Shown here one piece after another: positions 1 through 8,730 of a DNA stretch of 64,000 nt. This stretch comes from UBA4802 sp964509195 (GTDB lineage: Bacteria > Spirochaetota > UBA4802 > UB4802): NCBI GenBank assembly GCA_964509195.1, contig CAZDWJ010000004.1, forward strand, positions 62,001 to 126,000, written 5' to 3'. The first letter of the stretch is position 1. Every line of letters starts with the position of its first letter. The position numbers and the translations under genes were made by a program. The notes beneath the pieces were generated by a model. That model did no database searches, was not told where the DNA came from, and saw nothing but the letters and a program-made list of their open reading frames with translations.

Positions 1-254
1 GCGAGATTGAAGTGCCGACAATTTATGGTAAAAAAGCTAAGATGAAAATACCTGCAGGTACAGAAAATAGCCAGATTTTCAGACTTAAAGGTAATGGAAT
101 GCCCTACTTGGGATCGTATGGCAAGGGCGATCAACTGGTGAAAATTAACATTAAAGTGCCAAAGAAACTCAGTCCACGACAGAAAGAGCTATTAAAGGAA
201 TTTGCCCGTATTGAAGGTGAAACTGTAGATGCAGACCGTGAATTTTATACATAA
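1..254 (+). CDS. dnaJ: DnaJ chaperone, C-terminal part (truncated by window start)
   Basis: The reading frame is already open at base 3 and runs to a TAA at 252-254. It encodes the last ~84 residues of the DnaJ C-terminal substrate-binding domain. The Val-Pro-Thr-Ile-Tyr-Gly-Lys stretch, the Lys-Ile-Pro-Ala-Gly-Thr strand and the Phe-Arg-Leu-Lys-Gly-x-Gly-Met-Pro motif are typical of the second beta-sandwich, followed by a KINIKVPKKLSPRQKELL-type dimerisation tail. DnaJ stimulates DnaK ATPase and hands it unfolded clients in the cytoplasm. The J domain and zinc fingers lie upstream of the window. A hairpin terminator follows at once and is shared with the convergent gene. Confidence 0.93.
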   Translation, partial: EIEVPTIYGKKAKMKIPAGTENSQIFRLKGNGMPYLGSYGKGDQLVKINIKVPKKLSPRQKELLKEFARIEGETVDADREFYT

Positions 255-261
255 CATAAAA

Positions 262-291
262 AAAGAGCGGCTTGTTTTACAGCCGCTCTTT
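262..291. terminator. Bidirectional intrinsic terminator
   Basis: An 11-bp perfect stem (AAAGAGCGGCT / AGCCGCTCTTT) with an 8-nt loop, preceded by A residues and followed by T residues, so it can act in both directions. It separates dnaJ from the convergent PilZ-like gene, whose stop codon lies in the loop. Confidence 0.9.
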
Positions 292-1314
292 TACATATTT
301 TGATATTACATTTCCTGCAGCTTCTGACATCTCAATAAACTTAAATGTGTAGTAGATAATCTTTTCTTTTGTGATGGTACGTGAAGCTAAGATTTTACTA
401 ACTATTTCTATTTTAAAATTTTCCAGTGTAAAAAATAAAGTGTATTCATTCTGATATTGTAGCGTTGTTTCAACCCGCACCACAGCTTCAAATTCGTTTA
501 TCCGTTCAATGGTGCCATTCACTGGTCCACTATGATCATGTTGTATGATAGCTTCTTCTTCCTTGTCATCCTTTTTCTTTTGAATAGAGCATGGAATAAG
601 CGTTTGTATATATGGATGGTGCACCTCTTTGCCCCGTTTTATCACTTCAGGTTTTTTTAATAGTATGGTGTTTTCCTGAATTGCTGTAATTTCAGATTCA
701 AAAGAGTATTCGGCATCCCCATTTCTGAAAAAAAATATTGATACGGGTTCGGTTATTATTTCATCCGGCAGTTGTCCTGATTTTCTGAAGTACCTGCAGT
801 GAATAGTATCCTCTGCAATTAACATTATTTTTGCTAAGAATGTTCTGCCTGTTGAACTGTATCCGCACACCAGTGTATCGGTAGATATGTCCTCAAGTGA
901 ATCAAGTGGTTGCTGGTACTCTACAGGGTTATAAATTCTTTCGAACGTTATGACAATATCTTTAAAAATATCTTTTAAATCATCAGGGGGTTCTTTTAGT
1001 TTGGCAATATACTGTAAAAACTTAACAAGACCGGTTTCAAATAATGCTTTATTGATAAATATTATTTCTGGTGAGCTTAGTTTGGATAGTGCGACAATGT
1101 GTTGTAGAATGCGAATCTGATAACCAGTAAGCCCACGCTGTCGGGCTTTATAGATAAAAATTTGCTCTAAACTTAATTTTTTAAGTTTCAGATATTGATT
1201 ATATTTCAGCAATGCAAAGAACGCTATAACTAAAAGGATTACTAATAAGGTTAAGCCCACTTCCCATAAGGGAGCAACCCTCCAGCGAACCCCAAATACT
1301 GTAATTATTTCCAT
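277..1314 (-). CDS. Membrane-anchored PilZ-like protein
   Basis: 345 residues. An N-terminal membrane segment (about residues 16-36) is followed by a helical linker (45-130) and two small beta-rich domains (about 140-235 and 238-345). The second resembles a PilZ c-di-GMP receptor domain: a basic patch near 246, a D-x-S-x4-G motif at 260-267, and a closing strand Tyr-Thr-Phe-Lys-Phe-Ile-Glu before the last helix. The canonical RxxxR is not clear, so binding of c-di-GMP is uncertain. Proteins of this layout (YcgR-like N domain plus PilZ) often adjust motility or surface behaviour. A GGDEF cyclase is encoded at 6.6-7.7 kb. Convergent with dnaJ and apparently monocistronic. Confidence 0.55.
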   Translation of the reverse strand: MEIITVFGVRWRVAPLWEVGLTLLVILLVIAFFALLKYNQYLKLKKLSLEQIFIYKARQRGLTGYQIRILQHIVALSKLSSPEIIFINKALFETGLVKFLQYIAKLKEPPDDLKDIFKDIVITFERIYNPVEYQQPLDSLEDISTDTLVCGYSSTGRTFLAKIMLIAEDTIHCRYFRKSGQLPDEIITEPVSIFFFRNGDAEYSFESEITAIQENTILLKKPEVIKRGKEVHHPYIQTLIPCSIQKKKDDKEEEAIIQHDHSGPVNGTIERINEFEAVVRVETTLQYQNEYTLFFTLENFKIEIVSKILASRTITKEKIIYYTFKFIEMSEAAGNVISKYVKERL

Positions 1315-1847
1315 ATTACTTTACCGTATTTACTTATTAAATTTTATTCATTGCGTTACTAAAATATTTTGATAGATCATATTTCAATGTAATCCATATG
1401 TATAAAAAACACATTTAAAAGAACACCGTATGTGCTAAGGCAATATTATAGTGTATGTGGGAACAATGCCCCAATACACATAACCCCTTTAAAGAACACC
1501 GCGTGTGCTGTAGTAGTATAATAGAATATGTGGACATTAAGTCCACGTAAAAACCATTTTTTTATAGTAACCCGCGTGTGCCGTAGTGGTATGAATGTTT
1601 GAGCTCCCTATGTAAAGGTGGATTCCCGCATACAGGTATCTATCTACTTCGTGACAAAGCCTGATATCAACCTGCAGATTAGGGATTCCATGCTCAGTAG
1701 TGTTGGAACTACAATATGACATACCATACACGAACACCGCAGGCTTATAATCTAATATACTGAAATAATATTTGTTGGCAACAAAAATTTTACTTGCTAA
1801 TGCAGAAGTGTACACTACTACATGAAAAAAAATTGTGATTAATTCTC
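1315..1847. other. 533-bp intergenic region with no convincing gene
   Basis: This divergent spacer separates the PilZ-like gene from the large OM protein gene. It holds a degenerate 73-bp tandem repeat (1421-1640, listed separately). A 92-codon minus-strand frame at 1537-1815 crosses the repeat, has no recognisable protein features and is probably chance. A short AACACCGC piece recurs at about 1733. No strong sigma-70-type promoter stands out. Confidence 0.6.
1421..1640. repeat. Three degenerate tandem copies of a ~73-bp unit with internal hairpins
   Basis: The core CCG(C/T)(A/G)TGTGC recurs at 1426, 1499 and 1572, exactly 73 bp apart each time. Copies 1 and 2 agree over most of their first 45 bases; copy 3 is similar over about 30. 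Copy 1 contains GTGTATGTGGG ... CCCCAATACAC around a 7-nt loop. Copy 2 has a different perfect stem at the same relative place, GTGGAC-attaa-GTCCAC. The change of sequence with retention of the hairpin suggests selection for structure. No spacer diversity or cas genes, so not a CRISPR. Confidence 0.6.
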
Positions 1848-4712
1848 ATGGCAAAAAAACATATTCATATAATTTTTATAATTCTTGTAAGCATAACGGT
1901 GCCATTGCTCATATACCCTTTTGGGAAAAACAAGGTCACAGTTGAAACATTTAAATGGCACATATTGAAAACAATTCATTGTAATGTATATTACCCGTAT
2001 GGTATGGAGCAGCTTGCAGCAAAAACTGCTGCAATAGCTGAAAAAGCGTATGTTCATCTGGCAGATGCATTGCAACACGAACTCAATGATCCGGTACCTA
2101 TCATAGTGTTTCCGTCGCATATTGATTTTCAGGAAAATAATATACTTCTTCAGATCATTGGTGAGGGAACCGGCGGATTTACCGAGGCATTTAAAAACAG
2201 AGTGGTTGTACCTTTTAACGGTTCGTATGATGAATTTCAACATGTCCTGGTTCATGAGCTAGTGCATGCATTTCAGTACAATATTTTAATGCGCGATAGC
2301 TCCGGAAAAATGCAGTCCATGATGAGCATGGGTGCAGTGCCGTTGTGGTTTACCGAAGGCATGTCGGAGTATTTGTCTATTGGCTTTGATGAAACTGCTG
2401 ATATGACCATGCGTGATTTCTTTTTGAATGACCAGTATGTTAGTTTAATGGATTTTACCACATATCGCGTGGGGAATATGTATTACTACTATAAAGTTGG
2501 ACAGGCCTTCTTTTACTACTTTGAAGCGACTTATGGCAAAGGCAAGATTGGTGAGTTTTTGCGGGATATCAGGGATTTAGATAACTTTGAAGAAGCATTG
2601 AAGGTGCATACCAAGAAAAATCTTGAAGAGATCGACACTGAATTTAAGCATTTTTATAAAAAGCGATTTTATCCTGTAATAGCAGGCAGAAACTTTGATG
2701 AGGAAGAAGGGAAAAGAATAACCAACCACCAGAAAACGCGTTCAATATTTAATACGTGTCCTGCCATCTCACCTGATGGAAAGAAAATTGCGTACATTGA
2801 CAACAGGGATATCTATTCATCCATTTCAATAATAACTATTGGCGAAAAGGAAGCAGAGCAGAAAGCCCGTGTTATACTCAAAGGCAATGAAACATCTGAA
2901 TTTGAAGGGATGCATTTGCTTGATAACTATCTCTCATGGACACCAGATGGCAGGGGAATTGTTTTTGTGTCACAATCTAAAAACAGGGATGTGATATTTA
3001 TCATTGATGCTGATAATGGAAAAATTTTGAATGAAATTGTTTTGCCGTTTAGGTCAATAAAGGATCCTTCACTATCACCTGATGGCACACGTATATGCTT
3101 TATAGGTCAGGTAAATATACAGAGTGATGTATATATATATTCGTTAAAGGATAAATCATTACAACAAGTAACCAATGATGTCTTCTGTGAACGGTATCCA
3201 AAACTTGCTTCTGACAATTCTGTTATCTTTTATTCTTCCAATTATCCTACAGGTGATTATGCAAGCCCACAGTATGCTATCATCAAACATACACTGGCAA
3301 CAGGTATTCGCGAGGTACTCATTCAACCTCAGTCAAAAAATTTACAGGTGGATATTGCAAAGGATGGTAATAGCATTGTATATATTTCCAACAGAGAAGG
3401 CATTTATAATGTGTATCAGTATGATATATCAAAATCAACAGAAACAAAGATAACCAATGCATCAACCGGCATATTTTATCCACGCATCTTCCCTGATGAA
3501 AAAAAAATTGCATTTGTGTCGTATCAGAATGGCGGATATGATATATTCATAAAAGAAGACATTACACCAGTAACTGTCGCCCCACCATTTAATACCGAAC
3601 ATATTCCTATTGTGCTTCCTATTAACTACTTTCCATTATCCCATGCTTTATGGGATAACTACACTACAGCTATTTCCCCCGACTGGGTATTCTTTGGGCT
3701 TGGTGGCACTGTTGGCTATGGCTTTGCAGGCTTTGCGCAGATGAGTTTCAGTGATTATTTAGGGGATAACCGTATTGTAGTAACTACTGATTACCTGCGC
3801 TATGACAGCAGCACCAATTATTTAAACTGGGATGTACAGTACCTTTATTTGCGCTACAGGTGGGATTACTCGCTAGGATTTTTCAGGCAAAAAAATCCCT
3901 TTGGCATATTTACGCTGGCAAGCATTAATGACCTGATTCACAATGCTTACTGGTCAACTCTATCAATGGACCATTACGGTGTGTATGCAATTGCAAGCTA
4001 TCCGTTTACAAAATTTTCAAGGTTTAGCACGCGCATCTCATCAAGCCGTTATGAACGTGATTATAGTTATTTAGACAAGCGTCCGGATGTGTTTGCTAAT
4101 TTAAATTCAGTTTCAGTCTCATATAATTACGATAATGTATTGTGGGGATATCTTGCACCTTTGCGGGGAACTCGGGGGCAGATAATGTTTACGCAGGTGG
4201 TGAACCTCACCGGGCAGGATTATTATTTCAGCAGTATTGATATTGATATACGGCGCTATTTCTTCCTGGACAAGCAGTACGTGCTGGCTTTCAGAGGAAT
4301 TGGAGGGAAAATATTTGGTGAAAACAAAGAATATTTTAAATATTACATTGGTGGATTTAACACACTAAGGGGGCATCCGTTTATTGAATATGGTGGCACC
4401 AATGTGTTTCTTTTCAATGCTGAGTTCAGGTTTGTATTTATTGAATCACTACGAATGGGCTGGCCATTATTTTTAAAAATTGGTAATATTGGTGGAGTTT
4501 TATTTGTTGATGCTGGTTCTGCGTGGGATAATAGATACACTTTCATTAATAAGGATACCGGTGAATTTGAGGACTTTAAAATGGATATGGGGTTTGGATT
4601 CCGCCTTACGTTATATCCTATAGTAATTTTAAAGCTTGACTATGCCTGGCCATATCATTATGGAAGGTTTGGTAACAAAGTAATTGTTTTTAGTCTGGGA
4701 TATGAGTTTTAA
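1848..4712 (+). CDS. Peptidase-MA-like / TolB-like propeller / outer-membrane beta-barrel fusion protein
   Basis: 954 residues. A Sec-type signal peptide (about 1-26) is followed by a gluzincin-like domain with HELVH at 136-140 and a likely third zinc ligand in the TEGMSEY motif (Glu170). Residues ~300-590 hold at least six WD40/TolB-type blades with S-P-D-G or related turns. The C-terminal ~360 residues look like a BamA/D15-type barrel, with the Gly-Gly-x-Asn-Thr-Leu-Arg-Gly-His motif near 845 and a terminal Phe, as expected of an outer-membrane strand signal. It is probably inserted in the outer membrane with peptidase and propeller in the periplasm. Substrate unknown. It is not next to bam or tol genes. 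Its stop lies 16 bp before hisB. Confidence 0.72.
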   Translation: MAKKHIHIIFIILVSITVPLLIYPFGKNKVTVETFKWHILKTIHCNVYYPYGMEQLAAKTAAIAEKAYVHLADALQHELNDPVPIIVFPSHIDFQENNILLQIIGEGTGGFTEAFKNRVVVPFNGSYDEFQHVLVHELVHAFQYNILMRDSSGKMQSMMSMGAVPLWFTEGMSEYLSIGFDETADMTMRDFFLNDQYVSLMDFTTYRVGNMYYYYKVGQAFFYYFEATYGKGKIGEFLRDIRDLDNFEEALKVHTKKNLEEIDTEFKHFYKKRFYPVIAGRNFDEEEGKRITNHQKTRSIFNTCPAISPDGKKIAYIDNRDIYSSISIITIGEKEAEQKARVILKGNETSEFEGMHLLDNYLSWTPDGRGIVFVSQSKNRDVIFIIDADNGKILNEIVLPFRSIKDPSLSPDGTRICFIGQVNIQSDVYIYSLKDKSLQQVTNDVFCERYPKLASDNSVIFYSSNYPTGDYASPQYAIIKHTLATGIREVLIQPQSKNLQVDIAKDGNSIVYISNREGIYNVYQYDISKSTETKITNASTGIFYPRIFPDEKKIAFVSYQNGGYDIFIKEDITPVTVAPPFNTEHIPIVLPINYFPLSHALWDNYTTAISPDWVFFGLGGTVGYGFAGFAQMSFSDYLGDNRIVVTTDYLRYDSSTNYLNWDVQYLYLRYRWDYSLGFFRQKNPFGIFTLASINDLIHNAYWSTLSMDHYGVYAIASYPFTKFSRFSTRISSSRYERDYSYLDKRPDVFANLNSVSVSYNYDNVLWGYLAPLRGTRGQIMFTQVVNLTGQDYYFSSIDIDIRRYFFLDKQYVLAFRGIGGKIFGENKEYFKYYIGGFNTLRGHPFIEYGGTNVFLFNAEFRFVFIESLRMGWPLFLKIGNIGGVLFVDAGSAWDNRYTFINKDTGEFEDFKMDMGFGFRLTLYPIVILKLDYAWPYHYGRFGNKVIVFSLGYEF
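2293..2302 (+). repeat. Decamer GCGATAGCTC, exact copy 1
   Basis: Inside the peptidase/propeller/barrel gene, sense strand, read as (R)DSS. Confidence 0.7.
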
Positions 4713-4728
4713 TACTGGAGAATAAACA

Positions 4729-5313
4729 ATGGAACGGTCTGCACACATTGAGCGTAAAACGAAAGAAACTGAAATAGCCTTGAAATTATATCTTGATAGC
4801 TCACAGCCATGCAGTATAGATACAGGAATTGGCTTTTTTAACCATATGCTGATACTGTTTACAGCGTTTGGAAGAATGAGCATTCAACTCAATGCAAAAG
4901 GAGATTTAGATGTTGATGGGCATCACACAATAGAAGACACCGGGATATGCCTAGGCAAAGCATTTCTAAAAGCTCTTGGCGATAAACAGGGTATTCTGCG
5001 GTTTGGGCAAGCGACAGTACCTATGGATGAGGCATGCAGCAGCGTGATTGTTGATATATCAGGGAGAGGGTATTTTGTATACAAAGGTGAAAAGTTAACC
5101 GGCCTGATACACACCTACAGTGAAGAACTTACGCTGGAGTTTTTTAAAGCATTTGCACACAATGCGGGGATAACCATGCACATTCAGCAACTGTATGGCG
5201 ACAACAGGCACCACATTCATGAGTCAATTTTCAAAGCAGCAGGGTTGGCTCTTTACAGGGCATATACAGTAGGCGATAGCACCGGTATCCCTTCCACAAA
5301 AGGTGTCCTATGA
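4729..5313 (+). CDS. hisB: Imidazoleglycerol-phosphate dehydratase
   Basis: 194 residues, the normal length of the monofunctional enzyme; there is no histidinol-phosphatase fusion. It dehydrates imidazole-glycerol phosphate to imidazole-acetol phosphate, step 6 of histidine synthesis. The metal-ligand motifs are all visible: Gly-Phe-Phe-Asn-His-Met near 36, Asp-Val-Asp-Gly-His-His-Thr-Ile-Glu-Asp near 64, His-Asn-Ala-Gly near 141 and Asn-Arg-His-His-Ile-His-Glu near 157. A GGAG ribosome-binding site lies ~8 bp upstream. Its stop overlaps the hisH start by four bases (ATGA), so translation is probably coupled. Confidence 0.97.
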   Translation: MERSAHIERKTKETEIALKLYLDSSQPCSIDTGIGFFNHMLILFTAFGRMSIQLNAKGDLDVDGHHTIEDTGICLGKAFLKALGDKQGILRFGQATVPMDEACSSVIVDISGRGYFVYKGEKLTGLIHTYSEELTLEFFKAFAHNAGITMHIQQLYGDNRHHIHESIFKAAGLALYRAYTVGDSTGIPSTKGVL

Positions 5314-5918
5314 TCACAGTGATTGATTATGGCATGGGAAACCTGCGTTCGGTAGTAAAGGCAGTGGAAAAATATACCAGCGATGTGCGGGTAAGCTCTG
5401 ACCCCGGCAGTATTGCTGCTTCAAAGGCGCTGATAATGCCAGGTGATGGCGCATTTGGGCAGGCTATGGAAAATTTAACAAAATTGGGATGGGTTGAACC
5501 TCTGGTTGATTTTATAAAAAATGGTGGCTATTTTTTTGGAATATGCTTAGGGTATCAGCTGTTGTTCAGTACCAGTGAGGAATTTGGCCACCATAAGGGG
5601 CTTGACATAATACCTGGCGATGTGGTACGATTTAGCACTGAATTAAAAGTGCCCCATATGGGATGGAATCAGGTTGCTTTTACACAGCATCATCCAGTAG
5701 TTGAGGGAATACCTCAGAGTAGCTACTTTTACTTTATTCATACGTATTATCCTGTTGTTGGAGATAGCTCATGGATAATAGGCCTGACACAGTATTCGGT
5801 AGAATTTGCAAGTATTGTGGGCAAAGGTAACTGTATAGCAACGCAATTTCATCCTGAAAAAAGCCATAAGTATGGTCTGCGAATGATTGAAAATTTTGTG
5901 AGGTTGGCATGCTTGTAA
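5310..5918 (+). CDS. hisH: Imidazole glycerol phosphate synthase, glutamine amidotransferase subunit
   Basis: 202 residues, class I glutamine amidotransferase. The nucleophile Cys79 sits in Gly-Ile-Cys-Leu-Gly-Tyr-Gln, and the His/Glu of the triad are in the Gln-Phe-His-Pro-Glu-Lys-Ser motif near the C-terminus. HisH makes ammonia from glutamine and channels it to HisF, which forms IGP and AICAR. It overlaps hisB by 4 bp and hisA by 10 bp. Its partner hisF is not here but 57 kb away on the other strand. Confidence 0.97.
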   Translation: MITVIDYGMGNLRSVVKAVEKYTSDVRVSSDPGSIAASKALIMPGDGAFGQAMENLTKLGWVEPLVDFIKNGGYFFGICLGYQLLFSTSEEFGHHKGLDIIPGDVVRFSTELKVPHMGWNQVAFTQHHPVVEGIPQSSYFYFIHTYYPVVGDSSWIIGLTQYSVEFASIVGKGNCIATQFHPEKSHKYGLRMIENFVRLACL

Positions 5919-6628
5919 TACCTGCTATTGATTTAAAAGAAGGCCGATGTGTTCGTTTGGTGCAGGGTGATCCCTTGCAGGAAACAGTATATTCATATGA
6001 TCCTGAGAGTATAGCAAAGCAATTTGAGGATGCAGGAGCCAAACTTATTCATGTTGTTGACCTGGATGGAGCTTTTGAAGGGCAACCTGTCAATATGCAT
6101 GTGGTCAAGAAAATAGCCAGAGCGGTGTCAATTCCCATTGAAATAGGTGGAGGTATCAGAACAGAAACAGCTATCAAAATGTATCTGGATGAAGGAATTG
6201 AACGGATAATTATGGGAACCGTTTTAATTGAAGATACGTTCCGTGAGATAGCAGAGCGGTTCAAAGAATATATTATAGCAGGTGTTGATGCAAAAGATCT
6301 AAAAATTGCAACACACGGCTGGAAAAAAATAATTGACATGGATGCTATCAATTGTATAAAGGAACTTAAAAATATTGGCATCTCTGAGATTATTTATACA
6401 GATATAGCAACTGATGGGATGCTTCAGGGGCCTAATTTCACGTCTATAGAGAAAATTTTATCTGAAATCCCTGGAATTGCTCTTATTGCCTCTGGTGGTG
6501 TTTCAACTATTGATGATTTAGAAAAGTTAAAGAAATATGAAAAATATGGATTAAAGGGTTGTATTGTTGGCAAGGCTATATATGATGGAAGGATGGATTT
6601 ACGCAATGCTATTACAGTGTGTGGGTAA
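5909..6628 (+). CDS. hisA: ProFAR isomerase (HisA)
   Basis: 239 residues, (beta/alpha)8 barrel. It isomerises ProFAR to PRFAR in histidine synthesis. The N-terminal Ile-Pro-Ala-Ile-Asp-Leu-Lys with the catalytic Asp8, the Asp-Leu-Asp-Gly-Ala segment, the phosphate-binding Gly-Gly-Gly-Ile-Arg near 83 and the second catalytic Asp in Tyr-Thr-Asp-Ile-Ala-Thr-Asp-Gly (about 170) are all present. It lies third in hisBHA, and its stop abuts the start of the GGDEF gene with no gap. Confidence 0.96.
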   Translation: MLVIPAIDLKEGRCVRLVQGDPLQETVYSYDPESIAKQFEDAGAKLIHVVDLDGAFEGQPVNMHVVKKIARAVSIPIEIGGGIRTETAIKMYLDEGIERIIMGTVLIEDTFREIAERFKEYIIAGVDAKDLKIATHGWKKIIDMDAINCIKELKNIGISEIIYTDIATDGMLQGPNFTSIEKILSEIPGIALIASGGVSTIDDLEKLKKYEKYGLKGCIVGKAIYDGRMDLRNAITVCG

Positions 6629-7714
6629 ATGGTGAAATATATGAATGATGACCTGTCATTATATGATGAAGATATAAAATTTCCCGCTGAGATAGAACAA
6701 TATGAGCGCAAGATATATGACTTGAAGCAGCTCATTGAAATTAGTAAGGGATTAAATTCAACATTAGATTATAATGTTCTTATTGATTCAATTCTGTTAA
6801 CCTGTATGGGGCAAATGCAGTTGTTGAAAGCCGGCATTTTTACTCACAGAAGTATCGATCGACATGAATTTGTATTACACCGAAATTACAAGGGATTTGA
6901 AATAGACCATAATTATGAATATTTGATTCCTACAAACTCTAAGTTAATTCAATTTCTGGATGCTAATTTTCGTTGCTACACACTGAACGAATTAAAAGAA
7001 CTATTGCCAGATGAACCTTCACTGGAAAGCCTGGTTAGACTAGATCCATCATTAGTTGTACCATTGAGGGGGAAGGGTACATTAAATGGAATAATTGTGC
7101 TTGCAGACAGGATTAACCAGAAAGATTTCAGCGAATCTGATAAGGAGTATATGTTAAATATCGCTTCGCTGGCAGGTATTGCAATTCAGAACGCATACCT
7201 CTACGAGTTGGCTACAACCGATATGATGACAAAGCTTAAAATCCACCATTATTTTCAGACAGCATTAATGGAAGAGCGCGAAAAATCACTAAAAAGCAGC
7301 CTCCCCTTATCGCTGATAATGATGGATATTGATCATTTTAAAAATTTCAATGATACCTACGGGCATAGCTGCGGTGATATGGTATTGAAAAACGTGGCTT
7401 CTATTATTTCAGGTTCAGTACGGCAGAGTGATATCGCAGCTCGTTATGGTGGTGAAGAATTTGCTGTCATACTGCCTCATACAGACATAAATGAAGCTTT
7501 TAAGGTAGCCGAACGTATAAGATTATCTGTGCAGAAAGCGTATGTATTATATAAAAGAAAGAAATTAAGCGTAACAGTTTCGTTGGGTATAACACAATTT
7601 AATCCTGCTATCGATATATCAACAAAAATTATTATTGAACGTGCCGATAAGGCATTGTACATTTCAAAGCAACAGGGTAGGAACAGGACAACAGTCCTGC
7701 TTTCAGATAAATAG
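6629..7714 (+). CDS. GAF-GGDEF diguanylate cyclase
   Basis: 361 residues. A coiled segment (15-45) leads to a GAF-like sensor domain (about 45-190), then a GGDEF domain (about 205-355). The active-site loop reads Gly-Gly-Glu-Glu-Phe at 274-278, and the inhibitory I-site RxxD is intact at 265-268, five residues upstream, so an active, product-inhibited diguanylate cyclase is predicted (2 GTP to c-di-GMP). It starts immediately after the hisA stop; an alternative Met is 12 bp further in. No membrane segment, so it should sense a cytoplasmic signal. Its position in the his operon is unusual. The PilZ-like protein at 0.3-1.3 kb is a possible receptor. Confidence 0.9.
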   Translation: MVKYMNDDLSLYDEDIKFPAEIEQYERKIYDLKQLIEISKGLNSTLDYNVLIDSILLTCMGQMQLLKAGIFTHRSIDRHEFVLHRNYKGFEIDHNYEYLIPTNSKLIQFLDANFRCYTLNELKELLPDEPSLESLVRLDPSLVVPLRGKGTLNGIIVLADRINQKDFSESDKEYMLNIASLAGIAIQNAYLYELATTDMMTKLKIHHYFQTALMEEREKSLKSSLPLSLIMMDIDHFKNFNDTYGHSCGDMVLKNVASIISGSVRQSDIAARYGGEEFAVILPHTDINEAFKVAERIRLSVQKAYVLYKRKKLSVTVSLGITQFNPAIDISTKIIIERADKALYISKQQGRNRTTVLLSDK

Positions 7715-7828
7715 TAAATATATAGAATAGTTGTTGACTTTTTTATTATATGCAATCATGATAAGGCAATTGTTTGCGTTATATAAATCTCTATTTGCTT
7801 ATAATATAATAAAAAAGGGATAGTAGCT

Positions 7829-8380
7829 ATGGAACATAAAAATAGAAAAGGCTTTATATATGGTTTTATTTTTATAAAGTATATTGCAGCAATATTAGTT
7901 ATGACGCTTTCAATAAATTTTATTGGCTATCCTCTGATGGCACAAACAATAGAATCCGATGCCGGGAAGAAATATAAAGATGTTCCCTATCAGGATGAGT
8001 TCTCCAAAAAGGCACAGGAACGCCGTGAAGAAACACCAACCATGCAGAGAGACCCAAGGCTGGCATGTTTATTATCATTAATGGTACCCGGCGCTGGTCA
8101 TATATATTTACGTAATGACCTTAAAGCAGCTGGTTTTTGCCTCCTGACGGCCACAGCTTATTCTGTATCTGCATATTATCTTTATGTGGCACTAATGAAA
8201 ACGGATTCATCTACCGAAAGAAAGTCCAGGCTTATTCTATCGGGTCTCTTATTTGTAGTTGGTGCGCTTATACATGTGGTTGGTATTGTTGAAGCATATA
8301 ACGATGCAATTGAAATTAACGAAAAACAGTTCTACTTTGGAAGTGAAAAATCACCAAGCCCGTATGTTGCAAAAAATTAA
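7829..8380 (+). CDS. Small membrane protein of unknown function (TM2/DUF5683-like)
   Basis: 183 residues, with an N-terminal hydrophobic segment or signal (about 14-38) and a polar stretch. The second half has membrane segments including Leu-Leu-Ser-Leu-Met-Val-Pro-Gly-Ala-Gly-His-Ile-Tyr-Leu. That Pro-Gly-x-Gly-x-x-Tyr pattern resembles TM2 or DUF5683 proteins, whose function is unknown. An AAGGGA ribosome-binding site precedes the ATG. A possible -35 TTGACT lies near 7734. It appears monocistronic, with a hairpin about 30 bp after the stop. Confidence 0.6.
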   Translation: MEHKNRKGFIYGFIFIKYIAAILVMTLSINFIGYPLMAQTIESDAGKKYKDVPYQDEFSKKAQERREETPTMQRDPRLACLLSLMVPGAGHIYLRNDLKAAGFCLLTATAYSVSAYYLYVALMKTDSSTERKSRLILSGLLFVVGALIHVVGIVEAYNDAIEINEKQFYFGSEKSPSPYVAKN

Positions 8381-8408
8381 ACTTATTTAATGAATAATGG
8401 CATGTTCA

Positions 8409-8440
8409 CTTCCACCGCATTCTGCGGGAGGGTACGTTTT
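8409..8440 (+). terminator. Probable intrinsic terminator
   Basis: CTTCC-a-CCGCA ttc TGCGGGAGG forms a ~10-bp stem with one bulge and a 3-nt loop, followed after 5 nt by a run of four T residues. It lies 28 bp after the membrane protein gene. Confidence 0.65.
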
Positions 8441-8447
8441 ATTATTA

Positions 8448-8467
8448 ATAAAATAATTTTAAGAAAT
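8448..8467. repeat. 20-mer shared with 12617-12636
   Basis: The exact 20-mer ATAAAATAATTTTAAGAAAT is part of a longer, ~42-bp similar stretch in two AT-rich intergenic regions. Both copies can fold as AATAATTT-type inverted repeats. A 14-base part also occurs at about 44957. Confidence 0.45.
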
Positions 8468-8688
8468 TATTAGTGTTTTTGTTTGGTTATTTAAAGCTTA
8501 AAACAATAAAATTTTAGAAAAAAATGCTTATTTATATTATATTGTATTCAACCATAATTTTTTAAAAATGTAGTAACAAAATAATACCCCTTTGTCAGTG
8601 AAATAGTTGGAAAGGGTGGCTTGCTGTAACAGTTCAGTGTAATCTTTATAGTTATATTAAAAATCTATTACTATACTGTTTAATTTTG

Positions 8689-8717
8689 TTGACATAAAAG
8701 TGCTCTTATTATTACTT
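8689..8717 (+). promoter_or_regulatory. Candidate tRNA/ribosomal-protein promoter
   Basis: A perfect -35 TTGACA at 8689-8694 with only a weak -10 at usual spacing (ATTACT or TTACTT). It lies 42 bp before the tRNA gene. Confidence 0.35.
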
Positions 8718-8730
8718 TGTCTTTTCACGG

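Larger units (their letters stand above)
8381..8730. other. 350-bp intergenic region before the tRNA
   Basis: After the terminator at 8409-8440, the DNA is very AT-rich. It contains a ~40-bp segment (8442-8480) that is nearly repeated at 12611-12652. The tRNA promoter is at the right end. No open reading frame is supported. Confidence 0.6.

Noticed and set aside
1421..1640. Possible CRISPR array
   Set aside because: Repeat units are directly adjacent 73-bp copies that diverge along their length; there are no unique spacers and no cas genes.
1537..1815. 92-codon minus-strand open frame
   Set aside because: Overlaps the tandem repeat, has no ribosome-binding site or recognisable protein features, and the composition is not gene-like.
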